Assembly (NCBI GenBank): GCA_030540405.1
Contig: JAUNWH010000015.1
Span: 10,124-53,328 of the forward strand
Source of the DNA: Spirochaetales bacterium
GTDB taxonomy: Bacteria; Spirochaetota; Spirochaetia; Treponematales; Treponemataceae
Length of the DNA stretch: 43,205 nucleotides
Reading direction: 5' to 3'
The stretch's first letter is position 1. Every line of letters starts with the position of its first letter. Below are positions 1 through 6,732 of this stretch, in pieces. The position numbers and the translations under genes are program-made. The notes under the pieces were generated by a model, which was not told the DNA's origin, did no database searches, and was given only the letters and a program-made list of their open reading frames with translations.

Positions 1-2
1 TT

Positions 3-362
3 CTTGAAAAATCTCTTGAAAAAAATGAAGTGAATGGTGTTCAGGCTTTGGCTGATAATATAATAAAAACTAAAATAGAAAACTATGCGCTGGTAACATT
101 AAAAACAATAAATGTATTGGAACGGGACAATAATAAGTTATCAGTAAAGGATGCCTTGTTGTCCATAAAAGAATTGTCAGTAAATTCCGTGTCTCCATAT
201 TTTAAGGTTGTGAAAATTATATTATTTGTTTTGTATTTGATATTGGCTCTTCTTTCGGTTTTATTGACTTTTTATCTTTCAAAAGATAAAGACTTAAAAA
301 ATGACGGAATTGTTTTTGGTGAAGAGGCAGATAAAACTTTTATAGGAATGAAAACCGAATAA
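3..362 (+). CDS. C-terminal part of a membrane-anchored protein of unknown function, cut by the window edge
   Basis: The frame is open back to the first bases of the window, reading L-E-K-S-L-E-K-N-E before the GTG at 30, so the gene very probably starts outside the window and only its last 119 or so codons are seen. The visible part has a charged, helix-rich stretch and then one strong membrane segment (VVKIILFVLYLILALLSVLL, residues about 64-83 counted from the GTG) followed by a short polar tail ending GMKTE. I do not recognise the family. A helical domain followed by one transmembrane helix fits a membrane-anchored sensor or coiled-coil protein, but nothing decides it. Confidence 0.6.
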   Translation, partial: LEKSLEKNEVNGVQALADNIIKTKIENYALVTLKTINVLERDNNKLSVKDALLSIKELSVNSVSPYFKVVKIILFVLYLILALLSVLLTFYLSKDKDLKNDGIVFGEEADKTFIGMKTE

Positions 363-435
363 CTGTTTACCGCAAAACTGTTTACCTCACAAAAATTCCA
401 TTGTAAAATCCCAAAATACCAAGTAAAATTCCGCT

Positions 436-1635
436 ATGAACAAATTTGTTTTTGCCTTGTCCGCGGTTTGCGTGCTGTTTTTCTCATGCAATTTTTCAGG
501 CGATAATTCCAACGACTACGCTTATTACAAAGTCGCTCCCAGAACGGAAGAATCGCAGTTTTCTGTTTCAGGTTCAGAGTTAAAAATCGACATGATAAGC
601 GTTTTGAATACCGACGCGATTGTGCTTGGCGAGGATGTTGAAAGCGTTACGAAAAATGTTCAGGTCGTGCCGTTCAGCATGTCAAAGTTCGAGGTGAGCT
701 ACAATGTTTGGCGTTTTGTGTATTCTTGGGCGAGTTCTGATTTGCGCGGAAACAAGAAATATACTTTTGAAAATGCTGGCGCGGAAGGTCAGTACGGAGA
801 TTTGAGCAGCAGCAAACTTTTTAATGAGGGCGGCGAACCACAGGATGAAGGAATTCCTGTTTGCGGAATAAACTGGCGCGACGCGGTTGTGTGGTGCAAT
901 GCCTTGAGCGAATTGTGCGGTCTTGCTCCGGTTTACTGTACGGATTCTGATTTAAAAAATCCGCTTAGGAATTCAGTTTACAAGGAAGGCGAGAGTCCTT
1001 CAAATATTCCGCTTCCTTATGGGAACGCAAAGGCAACCGACATGACAAGTCTTGCAAAAGGAAATGTTGACAATCCGTACGTGAACAAAAATGCGGACGG
1101 ATTCAGGCTTCCGTATCTTTATGAATGGGAGTATGCCGCGCGCAAATGCGAGGACGGTTCTTTTATAAGCGGAAGAAATGCACCCGGCGACAAAACCGGT
1201 CCCTGCAACGGAAGCTCAAAGCCCACTCTTATGGACGAAATCATGGGAATTGAATTTGTCGCGCAGTCAAAAGTCGCAAAAAACTACGGCTGGAATATGA
1301 GCAACTCAATGCAGGACGGACCAAACAAAACTGCCGCCGGCTGGGACGACCGCAATTCCGCGTGCAAAATTCCTGCAAAAGGCGGAATGAGAATCCACAA
1401 GCAGGGCGGAAAGCTTCCCTCCGAGCTTGGTTTTTACGACCTTGCCGGAAACGCCTACGAATGGTGCTACGATTTCGGCGCGCCCTACGACTGGAAATAC
1501 GAAATTTATCCTTACAAAAGCATGAAACAGGGCGGCTACAACGCGTCCTATTCATATTTTGAATCCTGCTACAGAAGAGCCGACCCGTCCTACGTAAAAA
1601 CAGGCGGGCTTCGTCTTGCAAGAAACGCGGAGTGA
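436..1635 (+). CDS. SUMF1/FGE-fold lipoprotein (formylglycine-generating-enzyme-like)
   Basis: A 399-residue protein with a lipoprotein-type signal (basic start, hydrophobic core, FFSC near residue 18), so it is expected to be anchored in a membrane. The body has the FGE-sulfatase fold signatures: M-S-K-F-E-V-S around residue 80, W-R-D-A-V-V-W-C-N (about 153), G-F-R-L-P-Y-L-Y-E-W-E-Y-A-A-R (about 222), G-F-Y-D-L-A-G-N-A-Y-E-W (about 332) and a final G-G-L-R-L-A-R-N. The family name comes from sulfatase-activating enzymes, but many spirochete members are exported proteins of unknown role. The C-terminal S-C-Y-R-R-A-D-P-S keeps one cysteine where catalytic FGEs have a C-x4-C pair, so catalysis of the classical type is unlikely. 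It ends 3 bp before a convergent acetyltransferase gene. No obvious ribosome site precedes the ATG. Confidence 0.85.
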   Translation: MNKFVFALSAVCVLFFSCNFSGDNSNDYAYYKVAPRTEESQFSVSGSELKIDMISVLNTDAIVLGEDVESVTKNVQVVPFSMSKFEVSYNVWRFVYSWASSDLRGNKKYTFENAGAEGQYGDLSSSKLFNEGGEPQDEGIPVCGINWRDAVVWCNALSELCGLAPVYCTDSDLKNPLRNSVYKEGESPSNIPLPYGNAKATDMTSLAKGNVDNPYVNKNADGFRLPYLYEWEYAARKCEDGSFISGRNAPGDKTGPCNGSSKPTLMDEIMGIEFVAQSKVAKNYGWNMSNSMQDGPNKTAAGWDDRNSACKIPAKGGMRIHKQGGKLPSELGFYDLAGNAYEWCYDFGAPYDWKYEIYPYKSMKQGGYNASYSYFESCYRRADPSYVKTGGLRLARNAE

Positions 1636-1638
1636 AGA

Positions 1639-2382
1639 CTATGATTTCTTCTTTACTTCCCAAAATCCGAATGGGTCTGTTTTTAGTTCATGCTCATAAA
1701 GCGAAACAACTTTTCCCACATCAAAAAGCATTGCCTTGCAGCTTCCGATGTCAAAATGTTTTATAAAGCCCATTTCGTCAGCCATGTTTTGAATTTTGTA
1801 CCAGGCTTTTACAGGAGGATTTCCTGCTTCAATAAACCATTCTTCAGACGGATAGATTTTGTTGGCTTCTTCGCTCGGAGCAAAGATGCCAGAAATTTCT
1901 TTTGGAGTGATTTCTTCAACATAATGCATTGCGGTAAGCTTATAAATGTCCACGCCCAAAAGAAGTGCCTTGCCTCCGTTGTGAATGGCAAAATTAAGTC
2001 CGCCAGTTACAGCTTCCTGCGCGTGTTTTCCCCAGCCTGAAATTTGCATTATTCCGCTTCCTGTAAGAGTTCCGTTTTGCAGCCTGAATGTGTCGGCGAT
2101 AATTCCCATTGCGCTTTTTTTTCTGTCATCGGGAAGGATTTTTATTTTGCAGGTTATTCCAAGCTTTTTGTCTTCGTCTGTGAGCGGAAGGGCAGGGCTA
2201 AGCCTTAGTGCCGGCATAAAAATTGTACCTTCTGAACCGACGCATTCTTTGAGTGCGTTTATTACAGTTTCTGCTCCGCCTTCAACATGAGCAAAACTTT
2301 TAAGGCTGCTGTGGACTTCAAGGCACATTCCTTCTTGTACGCCGTTTTTCTTAAGCGCATTTACGATAAAACTCTTATCCAT
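1639..2382 (-). CDS. AAC(3)-family N-acetyltransferase
   Basis: A 247-residue protein of the aminoglycoside 3-N-acetyltransferase (YokD/AAC(3)) fold, close to the usual 250-280 residues. Visible hallmarks are the N-terminal L-E-V-H-S-S-L-K-S-F-A-H-V-E-G-G-A motif (about residues 21-37), G-T-I-F-M-P-A-L (about 52-59), and H-Y-V-E-E in the middle, the region bearing the conserved His in this family. Known members transfer acetyl groups from acetyl-CoA to aminoglycosides or related amines; chromosomal members often have unknown natural substrates. The gene stands alone with a GGAG site about 8 bases before the ATG. There is no mobile-element context, so calling it a resistance gene would be unjustified. 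Confidence 0.85.
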   Translation of the reverse strand: MDKSFIVNALKKNGVQEGMCLEVHSSLKSFAHVEGGAETVINALKECVGSEGTIFMPALRLSPALPLTDEDKKLGITCKIKILPDDRKKSAMGIIADTFRLQNGTLTGSGIMQISGWGKHAQEAVTGGLNFAIHNGGKALLLGVDIYKLTAMHYVEEITPKEISGIFAPSEEANKIYPSEEWFIEAGNPPVKAWYKIQNMADEMGFIKHFDIGSCKAMLFDVGKVVSLYEHELKTDPFGFWEVKKKS

Positions 2383-2481
2383 TTTTTTTGCTCCATATAA
2401 GGATTTGACAATATTTTAGGGACTAGAGCCTATTACTTTTCTGAAAAAAAATCAACTTGAAGTTGCGACTTTGTTGCTTTC

Positions 2482-2504
2482 AAGGTAGTTTTTAAAACTA
2501 CCTT
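2482..2504 (-). terminator. perfect inverted repeat, possible weak terminator
   Basis: A 23 bp near-perfect palindrome (AAGGTAGTTTT, then AAAACTACCTT) lies 14 bp past the stop of the SUMF1-like gene at 2518. It can form a 10-11 bp stem. No clear U-tract follows on the minus strand, so a terminator role is only plausible. Confidence 0.35.
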
Positions 2505-2517
2505 TACTGTTTACATC

Positions 2518-3297
2518 TTATTTTGCATTCCTTACTACACGGAAAGAGAAAGGGCGAGGACCGGCAATATATTCAAATTCTTTTGGTGACGCATTATTCC
2601 TTTTATATACAGGATATGGTAGATTTTCTATATCATCATCAGCACCACCTCTGAGTATTCTACAAGTTGATGAATATATCATTTCTCCGTAATCTGGTCC
2701 ATGCGGATTTTTTGCGTTTTTACTTACTTCGTAATAATCACTAGAATACCAGTCCCAGCACCATTCAAGACTTCCTTTATTAAAATCAGAAATACGCATT
2801 TCATTCCGGGCGGCGTATTCCCACTCTGCTTCCGTTGGCAAGCGGTAGCCGTTTGCATTCCAGTCGCAGGTAATATTTGGATATTCTGCGCGGAGTTTTT
2901 CCGCATTATTAATATTGTCTTTTGAACCATTAGAGGCATAGCAAGGCGTAAGACCTTCTTCTATGCTCCGAAAATTACAATACACTATTGCATCAAACCA
3001 GGTAACATTTTCTGCGGCATTTATCTTCCACTGGCTTTGAGGAAGTCTTCCATTGACCCAATCCTTGTACCCTTCAGGATATGCACCAGTTGTGCTCATC
3101 CATTCATAAAGTGTGATTTTAGTTTGGCTCATGTAAAAATCACTTACAGTAACTGTGTGCACTGGAGCATCTTTTTCAGAATTGTTTCCCATCTGGAATG
3201 TGCCGCCTTTCACTAGAATCATATTGTTCTGTGCTGAAAGTGGAGCAATTGCAGCCAACGCTAAAACTGCCGCAAGAATAAGTTTTGTGTGTTTCAT
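2518..3297 (-). CDS. Exported SUMF1/FGE-fold protein
   Basis: A 259-residue protein with a clear Sec signal peptide (MKHTKLILAAVLALAAIAPLSAQ, cleavage near A-Q-N). The FGE-like domain begins at once: V-K-G-G-T-F-Q-M-G-N-N-S (about residues 29-40), F-Y-M-S-Q-T-K-I-T (about 53), G-Y-R-L-P-T-E-A-E-W-E-Y-A-A-R-N-E (about 151), and ends F-R-V-V-R-N-A-K. The stretch where FGE catalytic cysteines should be reads V-Y-K-R-N-N-A-S-P, with no cysteine. It also appears to lack the usual D-L-x-G-N-x-x-E-W block: this is compressed to G-S-L-E-W-C-W-D-W after F-N-K. It is therefore a divergent, probably non-catalytic family member, perhaps a binding protein. An AGGAG site stands before the ATG. It is the last gene of a minus-strand operon that begins at 4038. 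Confidence 0.8.
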   Translation of the reverse strand: MKHTKLILAAVLALAAIAPLSAQNNMILVKGGTFQMGNNSEKDAPVHTVTVSDFYMSQTKITLYEWMSTTGAYPEGYKDWVNGRLPQSQWKINAAENVTWFDAIVYCNFRSIEEGLTPCYASNGSKDNINNAEKLRAEYPNITCDWNANGYRLPTEAEWEYAARNEMRISDFNKGSLEWCWDWYSSDYYEVSKNAKNPHGPDYGEMIYSSTCRILRGGADDDIENLPYPVYKRNNASPKEFEYIAGPRPFSFRVVRNAK

Positions 3298-3329
3298 AAA
3301 AATCTCCTGTTTTTATAGATTATTTTTGA

Positions 3330-3830
3330 TTACTGAATAAGAGGCATAATTGTTGTGATGTAAATTTGCTTGGCTCTACTATAGCTGTTTATAACTACAT
3401 AATGATTGCCAGCACGCCAGTCATCCGTTACAAGGGCAACACTTACATCGCAGTTGCGCTGGTTCATCAAAGCTTTTACAGATGAAGCAACTTTTTGACT
3501 TGGGTTATATTTTTTTATATTGTCAAAATCAATTACATATCCCATGTTTTCAACCCAATAAGGAATATATTTATTAAAAATATAGCTGTCGTTCCCATCA
3601 TGGTATGTATAAGAATCATAGAGCCAGTAATGAAGTTTTCTGCCGTCAACTATTGCCCAGCCATCCTGTTCTTTGTATGAATTTGCGATGTCAAAAAATA
3701 ATTGTCCTTTAAGAGTTATTCCATCCGGCCAATACCAACCATGTTTTTTTATTGGTCCTTCTTCTGCAAAAATGCCAGTTGCTGCAAAAAACATAAATAC
3801 AATAAACGCAACAATGGTTTTCTTTTTCAT
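3330..3830 (-). CDS. Exported protein of unknown function
   Basis: A 166-residue protein with a typical signal peptide (MKKKTIVAFIVFMFFAATGIFAEE). The mature part is rich in aromatic residues and ends with W-R-A-G-N-H-Y-V-V-I-N-S-Y-S-R. This ending resembles the His strand of C39-like cysteine peptidase folds, where a family member would continue to an Asn or Asp, but no matching N-terminal Q-x-x-x-x-C motif is present, so I do not assign a peptidase function. It lies 1 bp after the 68-residue gene upstream and 32 bp before the SUMF1-like gene, so the three are probably co-transcribed. Confidence 0.65.
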   Translation of the reverse strand: MKKKTIVAFIVFMFFAATGIFAEEGPIKKHGWYWPDGITLKGQLFFDIANSYKEQDGWAIVDGRKLHYWLYDSYTYHDGNDSYIFNKYIPYWVENMGYVIDFDNIKKYNPSQKVASSVKALMNQRNCDVSVALVTDDWRAGNHYVVINSYSRAKQIYITTIMPLIQ

Positions 3831-3831
3831 T

Positions 3832-4038
3832 TCAATTCTCTCCTTTTTTCTGTTCGTCTTTTATTATTTTATTAACAGCTTCTGCAAATCGATTGTATTC
3901 TTTATAAATCAGTTCTTTAATTTTTGGATTGTCTGATTTTCTGTAGTAGTCAAGAATTTTCTGCACGTTTTCAAGATTTTTTGTGTCGTCTTCATTGCTT
4001 GATTTTATAAGCACACTTGCAATTTCATTTGTTTCCAT
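3832..4038 (-). CDS. Small acidic/helical protein of unknown function
   Basis: A 68-residue protein starting M-E-T-N-E-I-A-S. I prefer the ATG at 4038 over the upstream in-frame ATG at 4062 because an AAAAGGAGT ribosome site (4047-4055) sits 8 bases before it. The sequence is highly charged and predicted helical (K-N-L-E-N-V-Q-K-I-L-D-Y-Y-R-K), with no signal peptide. I do not recognise a family. It is the first gene of the operon leading to the exported proteins at 3330 and 2518, and is divergent from the XRE regulator at 4192. Confidence 0.6.
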   Translation of the reverse strand: METNEIASVLIKSSNEDDTKNLENVQKILDYYRKSDNPKIKELIYKEYNRFAEAVNKIIKDEQKKGEN

Positions 4039-4068
4039 AAAAAAAACTCCTTTTATTTCCATTCCTAA

Positions 4069-4132
4069 AGAATGATTTATAATTATTTTATTTCAAAAAG
4101 CAATATATTTCAATGCTTTTAGAATGGTTTAT
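4069..4132. promoter_or_regulatory. Repeat-rich divergent control region, candidate XRE operator
   Basis: Between the divergent genes at 4038 (minus) and 4192 (plus) there is a direct repeat AGAATGRTTTAT (4069-4080 and 4121-4132), and between its copies an inverted repeat AAAAGCA (4096-4102) / TGCTTTT (4114-4120). This arrangement is what a small dimeric XRE regulator would use for autoregulation and control of the divergent operon. The link to the protein is inferred from position only. Confidence 0.45.
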
Positions 4133-4191
4133 GATGATATTTATTCTTTTTGCTTATGTGATTTGTTGTGCTTGTAGGGCATACTATTTTT

Positions 4192-4515
4192 ATGTCGTCG
4201 GTTGATATAAGAAAAATTTTTGGCGAGAACGTTAAGTATTACAGAAAAAAGTCGGGAATGTCGCAGGAGCAGTTTGCGGAAAAACTTGAGATTTCACCGA
4301 ATCATTTGAGCGTAATTGAAACGGGCGGAAAATTCGTAACTTATAAACTTCTTGAGCGCATTGTAGCGGCTTTTGATGTGATGCCTGCCGCGCTGTTCTT
4401 TGCTCCGGGAACGGCTTCTTTTGACGACACTCTTCAGAACAAAATCAACTCGATAATAAAGGAAGAACTTGAAACCGCGACTTTAGAAATTTCCAAGCGG
4501 GTTGCAAAGTTGTAA
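4192..4515 (+). CDS. XRE-family transcriptional regulator
   Basis: A 107-residue protein with an N-terminal helix-turn-helix of the XRE/Cro type: F-G-E-N-V-K-Y-Y-R-K-K-S-G-M-S-Q-E-Q-F-A (from about residue 9) and recognition helix I-S-P-N-H-L-S-V-I-E-T-G. The rest, after residue 70, is a short helical tail (I-I-K-E-E-L-E-T-A-T-L-E-I) suited to dimerisation. The frame is open upstream to a GTG at 4168, but the ATG at 4192 gives the normal XRE start. It is divergent from an operon of small and exported proteins and probably controls it. It has the same length and layout as the XRE gene at 5723. Confidence 0.85.
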   Translation: MSSVDIRKIFGENVKYYRKKSGMSQEQFAEKLEISPNHLSVIETGGKFVTYKLLERIVAAFDVMPAALFFAPGTASFDDTLQNKINSIIKEELETATLEISKRVAKL

Positions 4516-4525
4516 ATGTGATTTT

Positions 4526-4752
4526 TTAATATCCAAATCCAATCATGATTCCGGCTCCTGCTGAAAAGCCGAGGATGTCGTTGAATGAAAGTTCGACTTT
4601 TGCAACAAGACTGGAAATGTTTAGAACAAGACCTAATCTGAATATGTAAGATTTTTATTTTCAGTGCTTGCGATTGTTACCCACTCATTCTCTGCATAAA
4701 TACATGAAAAAATGCAAAACAAAATTATTGCAACAAAAGTATTATTCTTCAT
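4526..4752 (-). pseudogene. Broken exported-protein gene
   Basis: On the minus strand an AAGGAGAAAATTAAG ribosome site leads to an ATG at 4752 and a good signal peptide (MKNNTFVAIILFCIFSCIYA, then E-N-E-W). The frame stops at TAG (4633-4635) after 39 codons. Shifting by one frame near 4640 restores an open frame, F-R-L-G-L-V-L-N-I-S-S-L, and further on F-N-D-I-L-G-F-S-A-G-A-G, ending G-F-G-Y and TAA at 4526-4528. The end is glycine-rich and alternating hydrophobic, like the last strands of an outer-membrane barrel. The 227 bp total is too short for a complete barrel, so an internal deletion plus a frameshift is likely; a sequencing error in a small gene is the alternative. Confidence 0.55.
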
Positions 4753-4784
4753 CTTAATTTTCTCCTTTTCGCTTGTTTTTCTTG

Positions 4785-5141
4785 CTAGAAATTGTATCTT
4801 ACTGGATTTTGTCCTCCAATGTATTCTGGAGGAAGCCGTTTGCCGTTATATTTTGCGCGGACGCTATCTGAAGCAAGGTCGAGATCAAACACTTTGCGTG
4901 CTCCAAAAAAATGGGGATTCGCTGTGCCGTCATCAAATTCTTCGTGGCAGCCTGTTGCTATATAGACTTCTTGCACTATGCCTGAAATTACAGAAAAAAC
5001 GTAGTCGGCAGCCATTGCTTTGGTTTCTGAACATCTCCACCATTTACGTGTAGCTTCAACAAGGCTTCCTCTGCGTCTTACAACTTCATAATGTGTAAAA
5101 AACATTACAACACGTTCTTCGATGTCTTTGATTTGTTCCAT
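4785..5141 (-). CDS. Conserved-looking protein of unknown function
   Basis: A 118-residue cytoplasmic protein preceded by an AAGGGGA ribosome site about 7 bases before its ATG. The N-terminal half is charged and helical with an odd aromatic cluster (R-K-W-W-R-C). The C-terminal half has a pattern I have met in uncharacterised bacterial proteins: S-G-I-V-Q-E-V-Y, then F-F-G-A-R-K-V-F-D-L, then R-A-K-Y-N-G-K-R-L and a final G-G-Q-N-P-V-R-Y-N-F. I cannot name the family with confidence. It lies just upstream of the broken exported-protein gene on the same strand, 33 bp away. Confidence 0.6.
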   Translation of the reverse strand: MEQIKDIEERVVMFFTHYEVVRRRGSLVEATRKWWRCSETKAMAADYVFSVISGIVQEVYIATGCHEEFDDGTANPHFFGARKVFDLDLASDSVRAKYNGKRLPPEYIGGQNPVRYNF

Positions 5142-5167
5142 AAAATTTCCCCTTATAAAATTTTTTC

Positions 5168-5210
5168 ATAAAAAAAGCAGGAACATTACGGTGTGCGCAA
5201 TATTCCTGCT
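5168..5210 (-). terminator. Rho-independent terminator of the 5225 gene
   Basis: An inverted repeat of 12 bases with one mismatch (5176-5187 with 5199-5210, 11-base loop) lies 15 bp past the stop of the gene at 5225. On the minus strand it is followed by a run of T (complement of 5169-5175). This is a textbook intrinsic terminator. Confidence 0.8.
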
Positions 5211-5224
5211 GCATAGAAAAACTG

Positions 5225-5569
5225 TTATTTTTTAGTGCAAACCATAGTTGTTGTTTTCATTTTGCAAATTGCCGTCTTTGAATCTTTATTTTCCAAAGTA
5301 ATGACCGACTTTAATGGGCCGACTTTAAAAGTCAGCTCATAAGATTCACCGATTTTCTTTAGCTTATATGAAACTTCAGAAAATCCGTACATCATCTTTC
5401 CGTCATCTGAAAATTCAAAAACATCTGCACCTTTGCATTCCCATGATGTTGATAAAAATGGGTTTTCCGGAGAGTTTGGCTCAATGGCTACACCTTCCGA
5501 CTTTGCAAATAAAGACACCGCGCATAAAAGTACCATTGCAAACATTGAAATACTTTTAAAACTTTTCAT
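5225..5569 (-). CDS. Small exported protein of unknown function
   Basis: A 114-residue protein with a signal peptide (MKSFKSISMFAMVLLCAVSLFAKS). The mature part (about 90 residues) alternates polar and hydrophobic residues (S-W-E-C-K-G-A-D-V-F-E-F-S-D-D-G-K and Y-E-L-T-F-K-V-G-P), as in small beta-barrel or lipocalin-like domains, and has three cysteines. No family is assigned. It is divergent from the XRE regulator at 5723, with two candidate operators between them, and ends at a strong terminator. Confidence 0.7.
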   Translation of the reverse strand: MKSFKSISMFAMVLLCAVSLFAKSEGVAIEPNSPENPFLSTSWECKGADVFEFSDDGKMMYGFSEVSYKLKKIGESYELTFKVGPLKSVITLENKDSKTAICKMKTTTMVCTKK

Positions 5570-5606
5570 AAAAAAACTCCTTTATCGTGATGATAAACTC
5601 CCACGA

Positions 5607-5690
5607 TACATTTAATATGAATGTAATGATACATCTAAATACGGTTATCGTCAACAAAATATGCAAAAATATACATTTTATTTAGATGTA
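5607..5690. promoter_or_regulatory. Pair of 19 bp palindromic operators
   Basis: Two sites of the same form TACAT-N9-ATGTA occur at 5607-5625 (TACATTTAATATGAATGTA) and 5672-5690 (TACATTTTATTTAGATGTA), 65 bp centre to centre, about six helical turns. A half-site TACATCTAAAT lies at 5630-5640, forming an 11 bp inverted repeat with 5680-5690. They fill the space between a divergent secreted-protein gene and an XRE gene, the expected place for autoregulatory operators. Confidence 0.6.
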
Positions 5691-5722
5691 CACAGTTTTA
5701 AAAACATTGCCATAGTATGTGT

Positions 5723-6046
5723 ATGCAGACTTTGCGGCAACAGTTCATTCAGAATCTTAAATTTTTCAGAAAACAAAAGGGAATGCGCCAGCTTGACCTT
5801 GCGCTCGAAATTGGAAAAAGCTCAAACTACATAAACAGCATTGAAAACGGCAAGTATTTTCCGTCTCCTGAAACAATCGAAAACATCGCGCTTTCGCTTG
5901 GAATTGAACCTGTCCGCCTTTTTGGAAAATGTGAAGAATCAGAAAAAGAAAAGATCGCCGAAACTGTCATAAATATAGAAGAAACTTTAAGAAGCGAAGT
6001 CCTTGAAAGCATTCAAAAAGCCTTTTCAAAGATAAGGAACGCTTGA
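5723..6046 (+). CDS. XRE-family transcriptional regulator
   Basis: A 107-residue protein (from ATG 5723; an ATG at 5717 is also possible) with an N-terminal Cro/C1-type helix-turn-helix: F-I-Q-N-L-K-F-F-R-K-Q-K-G-M-R-Q-L-D-L-A-L-E-I, then S-S-N-Y-I-N-S-I-E-N-G-K. The C-terminal third is helical (E-T-V-I-N-I-E-E-T-L-R-S-E-V-L-E). It looks like a distant paralogue of the regulator at 4192. There is no ribosome-binding site: a -10-like CATAGT (5711-5716) lies just in front of the start. Confidence 0.85.
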   Translation: MQTLRQQFIQNLKFFRKQKGMRQLDLALEIGKSSNYINSIENGKYFPSPETIENIALSLGIEPVRLFGKCEESEKEKIAETVINIEETLRSEVLESIQKAFSKIRNA

Positions 6047-6102
6047 TTTTTATTTGTAATGAATTTGATGTTATTTTAATAGAAGAAAATTAGTGGTTGT
6101 TT

Positions 6103-6402
6103 TTACATTCCGAACAAATCAGCGTGGCTTCCAGTGTCAACAAGCTCAAGAATCAGAATGTCGTTGAAAATCCTGTAAATCAAAAGCAGATCCGGCAGAA
6201 TATGGCACTCGCGGTTGCCTTTAAGATTTCCTGCAAGCTCGTGGTCGCGGAATCGTTCGGGAAGTTTTTCGCCTCTTTGAAGCAAATCGACCGTTTCCGC
6301 AATCTTTCTGATTGAAGATTTATTGCGTTTTGCCATTAGCTTAAGGTGCTTCTTGAAGCGGTTAGTCTGTCGGAGACTGTATTTGTTTTCTGTTTCGCTC
6401 AT
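6103..6402 (-). CDS. YafQ/RelE-type mRNA interferase toxin
   Basis: A 99-residue basic protein of the RelE/ParE superfamily, YafQ branch. Signs are the N-terminal L-R-Q-T-N-R-F-K-K-H-L-K-L-M, the loop L-P-E-R-F-R-D-H-E-L-A-G-N-L-K-G-N-R-E-C-H-I, the strand D-L-L-L-I-Y-R-I, and the terminal G-S-H-A-D-L-F-G-M with the His-Asp-Leu-Phe block that carries the catalytic His in YafQ. Known relatives cleave mRNA on the ribosome. Its ATG overlaps the antitoxin stop by four bases (6399-6402, ATGA), so the two are translationally coupled. Confidence 0.92.
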   Translation of the reverse strand: MSETENKYSLRQTNRFKKHLKLMAKRNKSSIRKIAETVDLLQRGEKLPERFRDHELAGNLKGNRECHILPDLLLIYRIFNDILILELVDTGSHADLFGM

Positions 6403-6677
6403 GCATCGATTCCTAGCTCGTCAAGAATTTCCTGAAAATTATTGTACGTTTTCGCGTTCGGGTCGTTCATAAGCTGGTCGGCTTCCTCAGATGCAAGCTC
6501 AATCTCGCTCTTTCGTCTCGTCCGCTGCGGCTTGAACGGAAGCCCGTTTTCCCTCACCGACTGCCGCAAAAACATATTGATTGCGCTCGAAAGCGAAAGC
6601 CCCAAATCGTTGTAAAGCTCTGTCGCCTGTTCCTTGAGATTTTTGTCAACTCTAACATTCATTGCTACTGTGTTCAT
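6399..6677 (-). CDS. RelB/DinJ-family antitoxin
   Basis: A 92-residue protein from the ATG at 6677. The N-terminus is a ribbon-helix-helix domain (M-N-V-R-V-D-K-N-L-K-E-Q-A-T-E-L-Y-N-D-L-G-L-S-L-S-S-A-I-N-M-F), standard for RelB/DinJ; the C-terminal half is the acidic toxin-binding tail (E-E-A-D-Q-L-M-N-D). The frame also runs back to a TTG at 6695, but this lies in the -10 region of a good promoter, so the ATG at 6677 is chosen. The pair is expected to repress its own promoter through the RHH domain. Upstream partner of the toxin, 4 bp overlap. Confidence 0.92.
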   Translation of the reverse strand: MNTVAMNVRVDKNLKEQATELYNDLGLSLSSAINMFLRQSVRENGLPFKPQRTRRKSEIELASEEADQLMNDPNAKTYNNFQEILDELGIDA

Positions 6678-6683
6678 ATCTAC

Positions 6684-6712
6684 AATATATGTCAAAAAGT
6701 TGCATTTGTAAA
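6684..6712 (-). promoter_or_regulatory. Promoter of the toxin-antitoxin operon
   Basis: On the minus strand: TTTACA (6707-6712), 17 bp, TATATT (6684-6689), then 6 bases to the ATG at 6677. The expected transcription start falls on the A of the start codon, and there is no ribosome site, so a leaderless mRNA is predicted. Confidence 0.6.
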
Positions 6713-6732
6713 GAAAATGATTGTATTTGCGG

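Noticed and set aside
1639-2382. Aminoglycoside resistance gene
   Set aside because: The fold family is right, but chromosomal AAC(3)-like proteins are common and there is no mobile or resistance context.
3330-3830. C39-like peptidase
   Set aside because: The late N-H-Y-V-V-I-N strand looks similar, but no catalytic Cys motif is present.
6678-6695. TTG at 6695 as start of the antitoxin
   Set aside because: It lies inside the promoter -10 region, while the ATG at 6677 gives the normal RelB/DinJ start.
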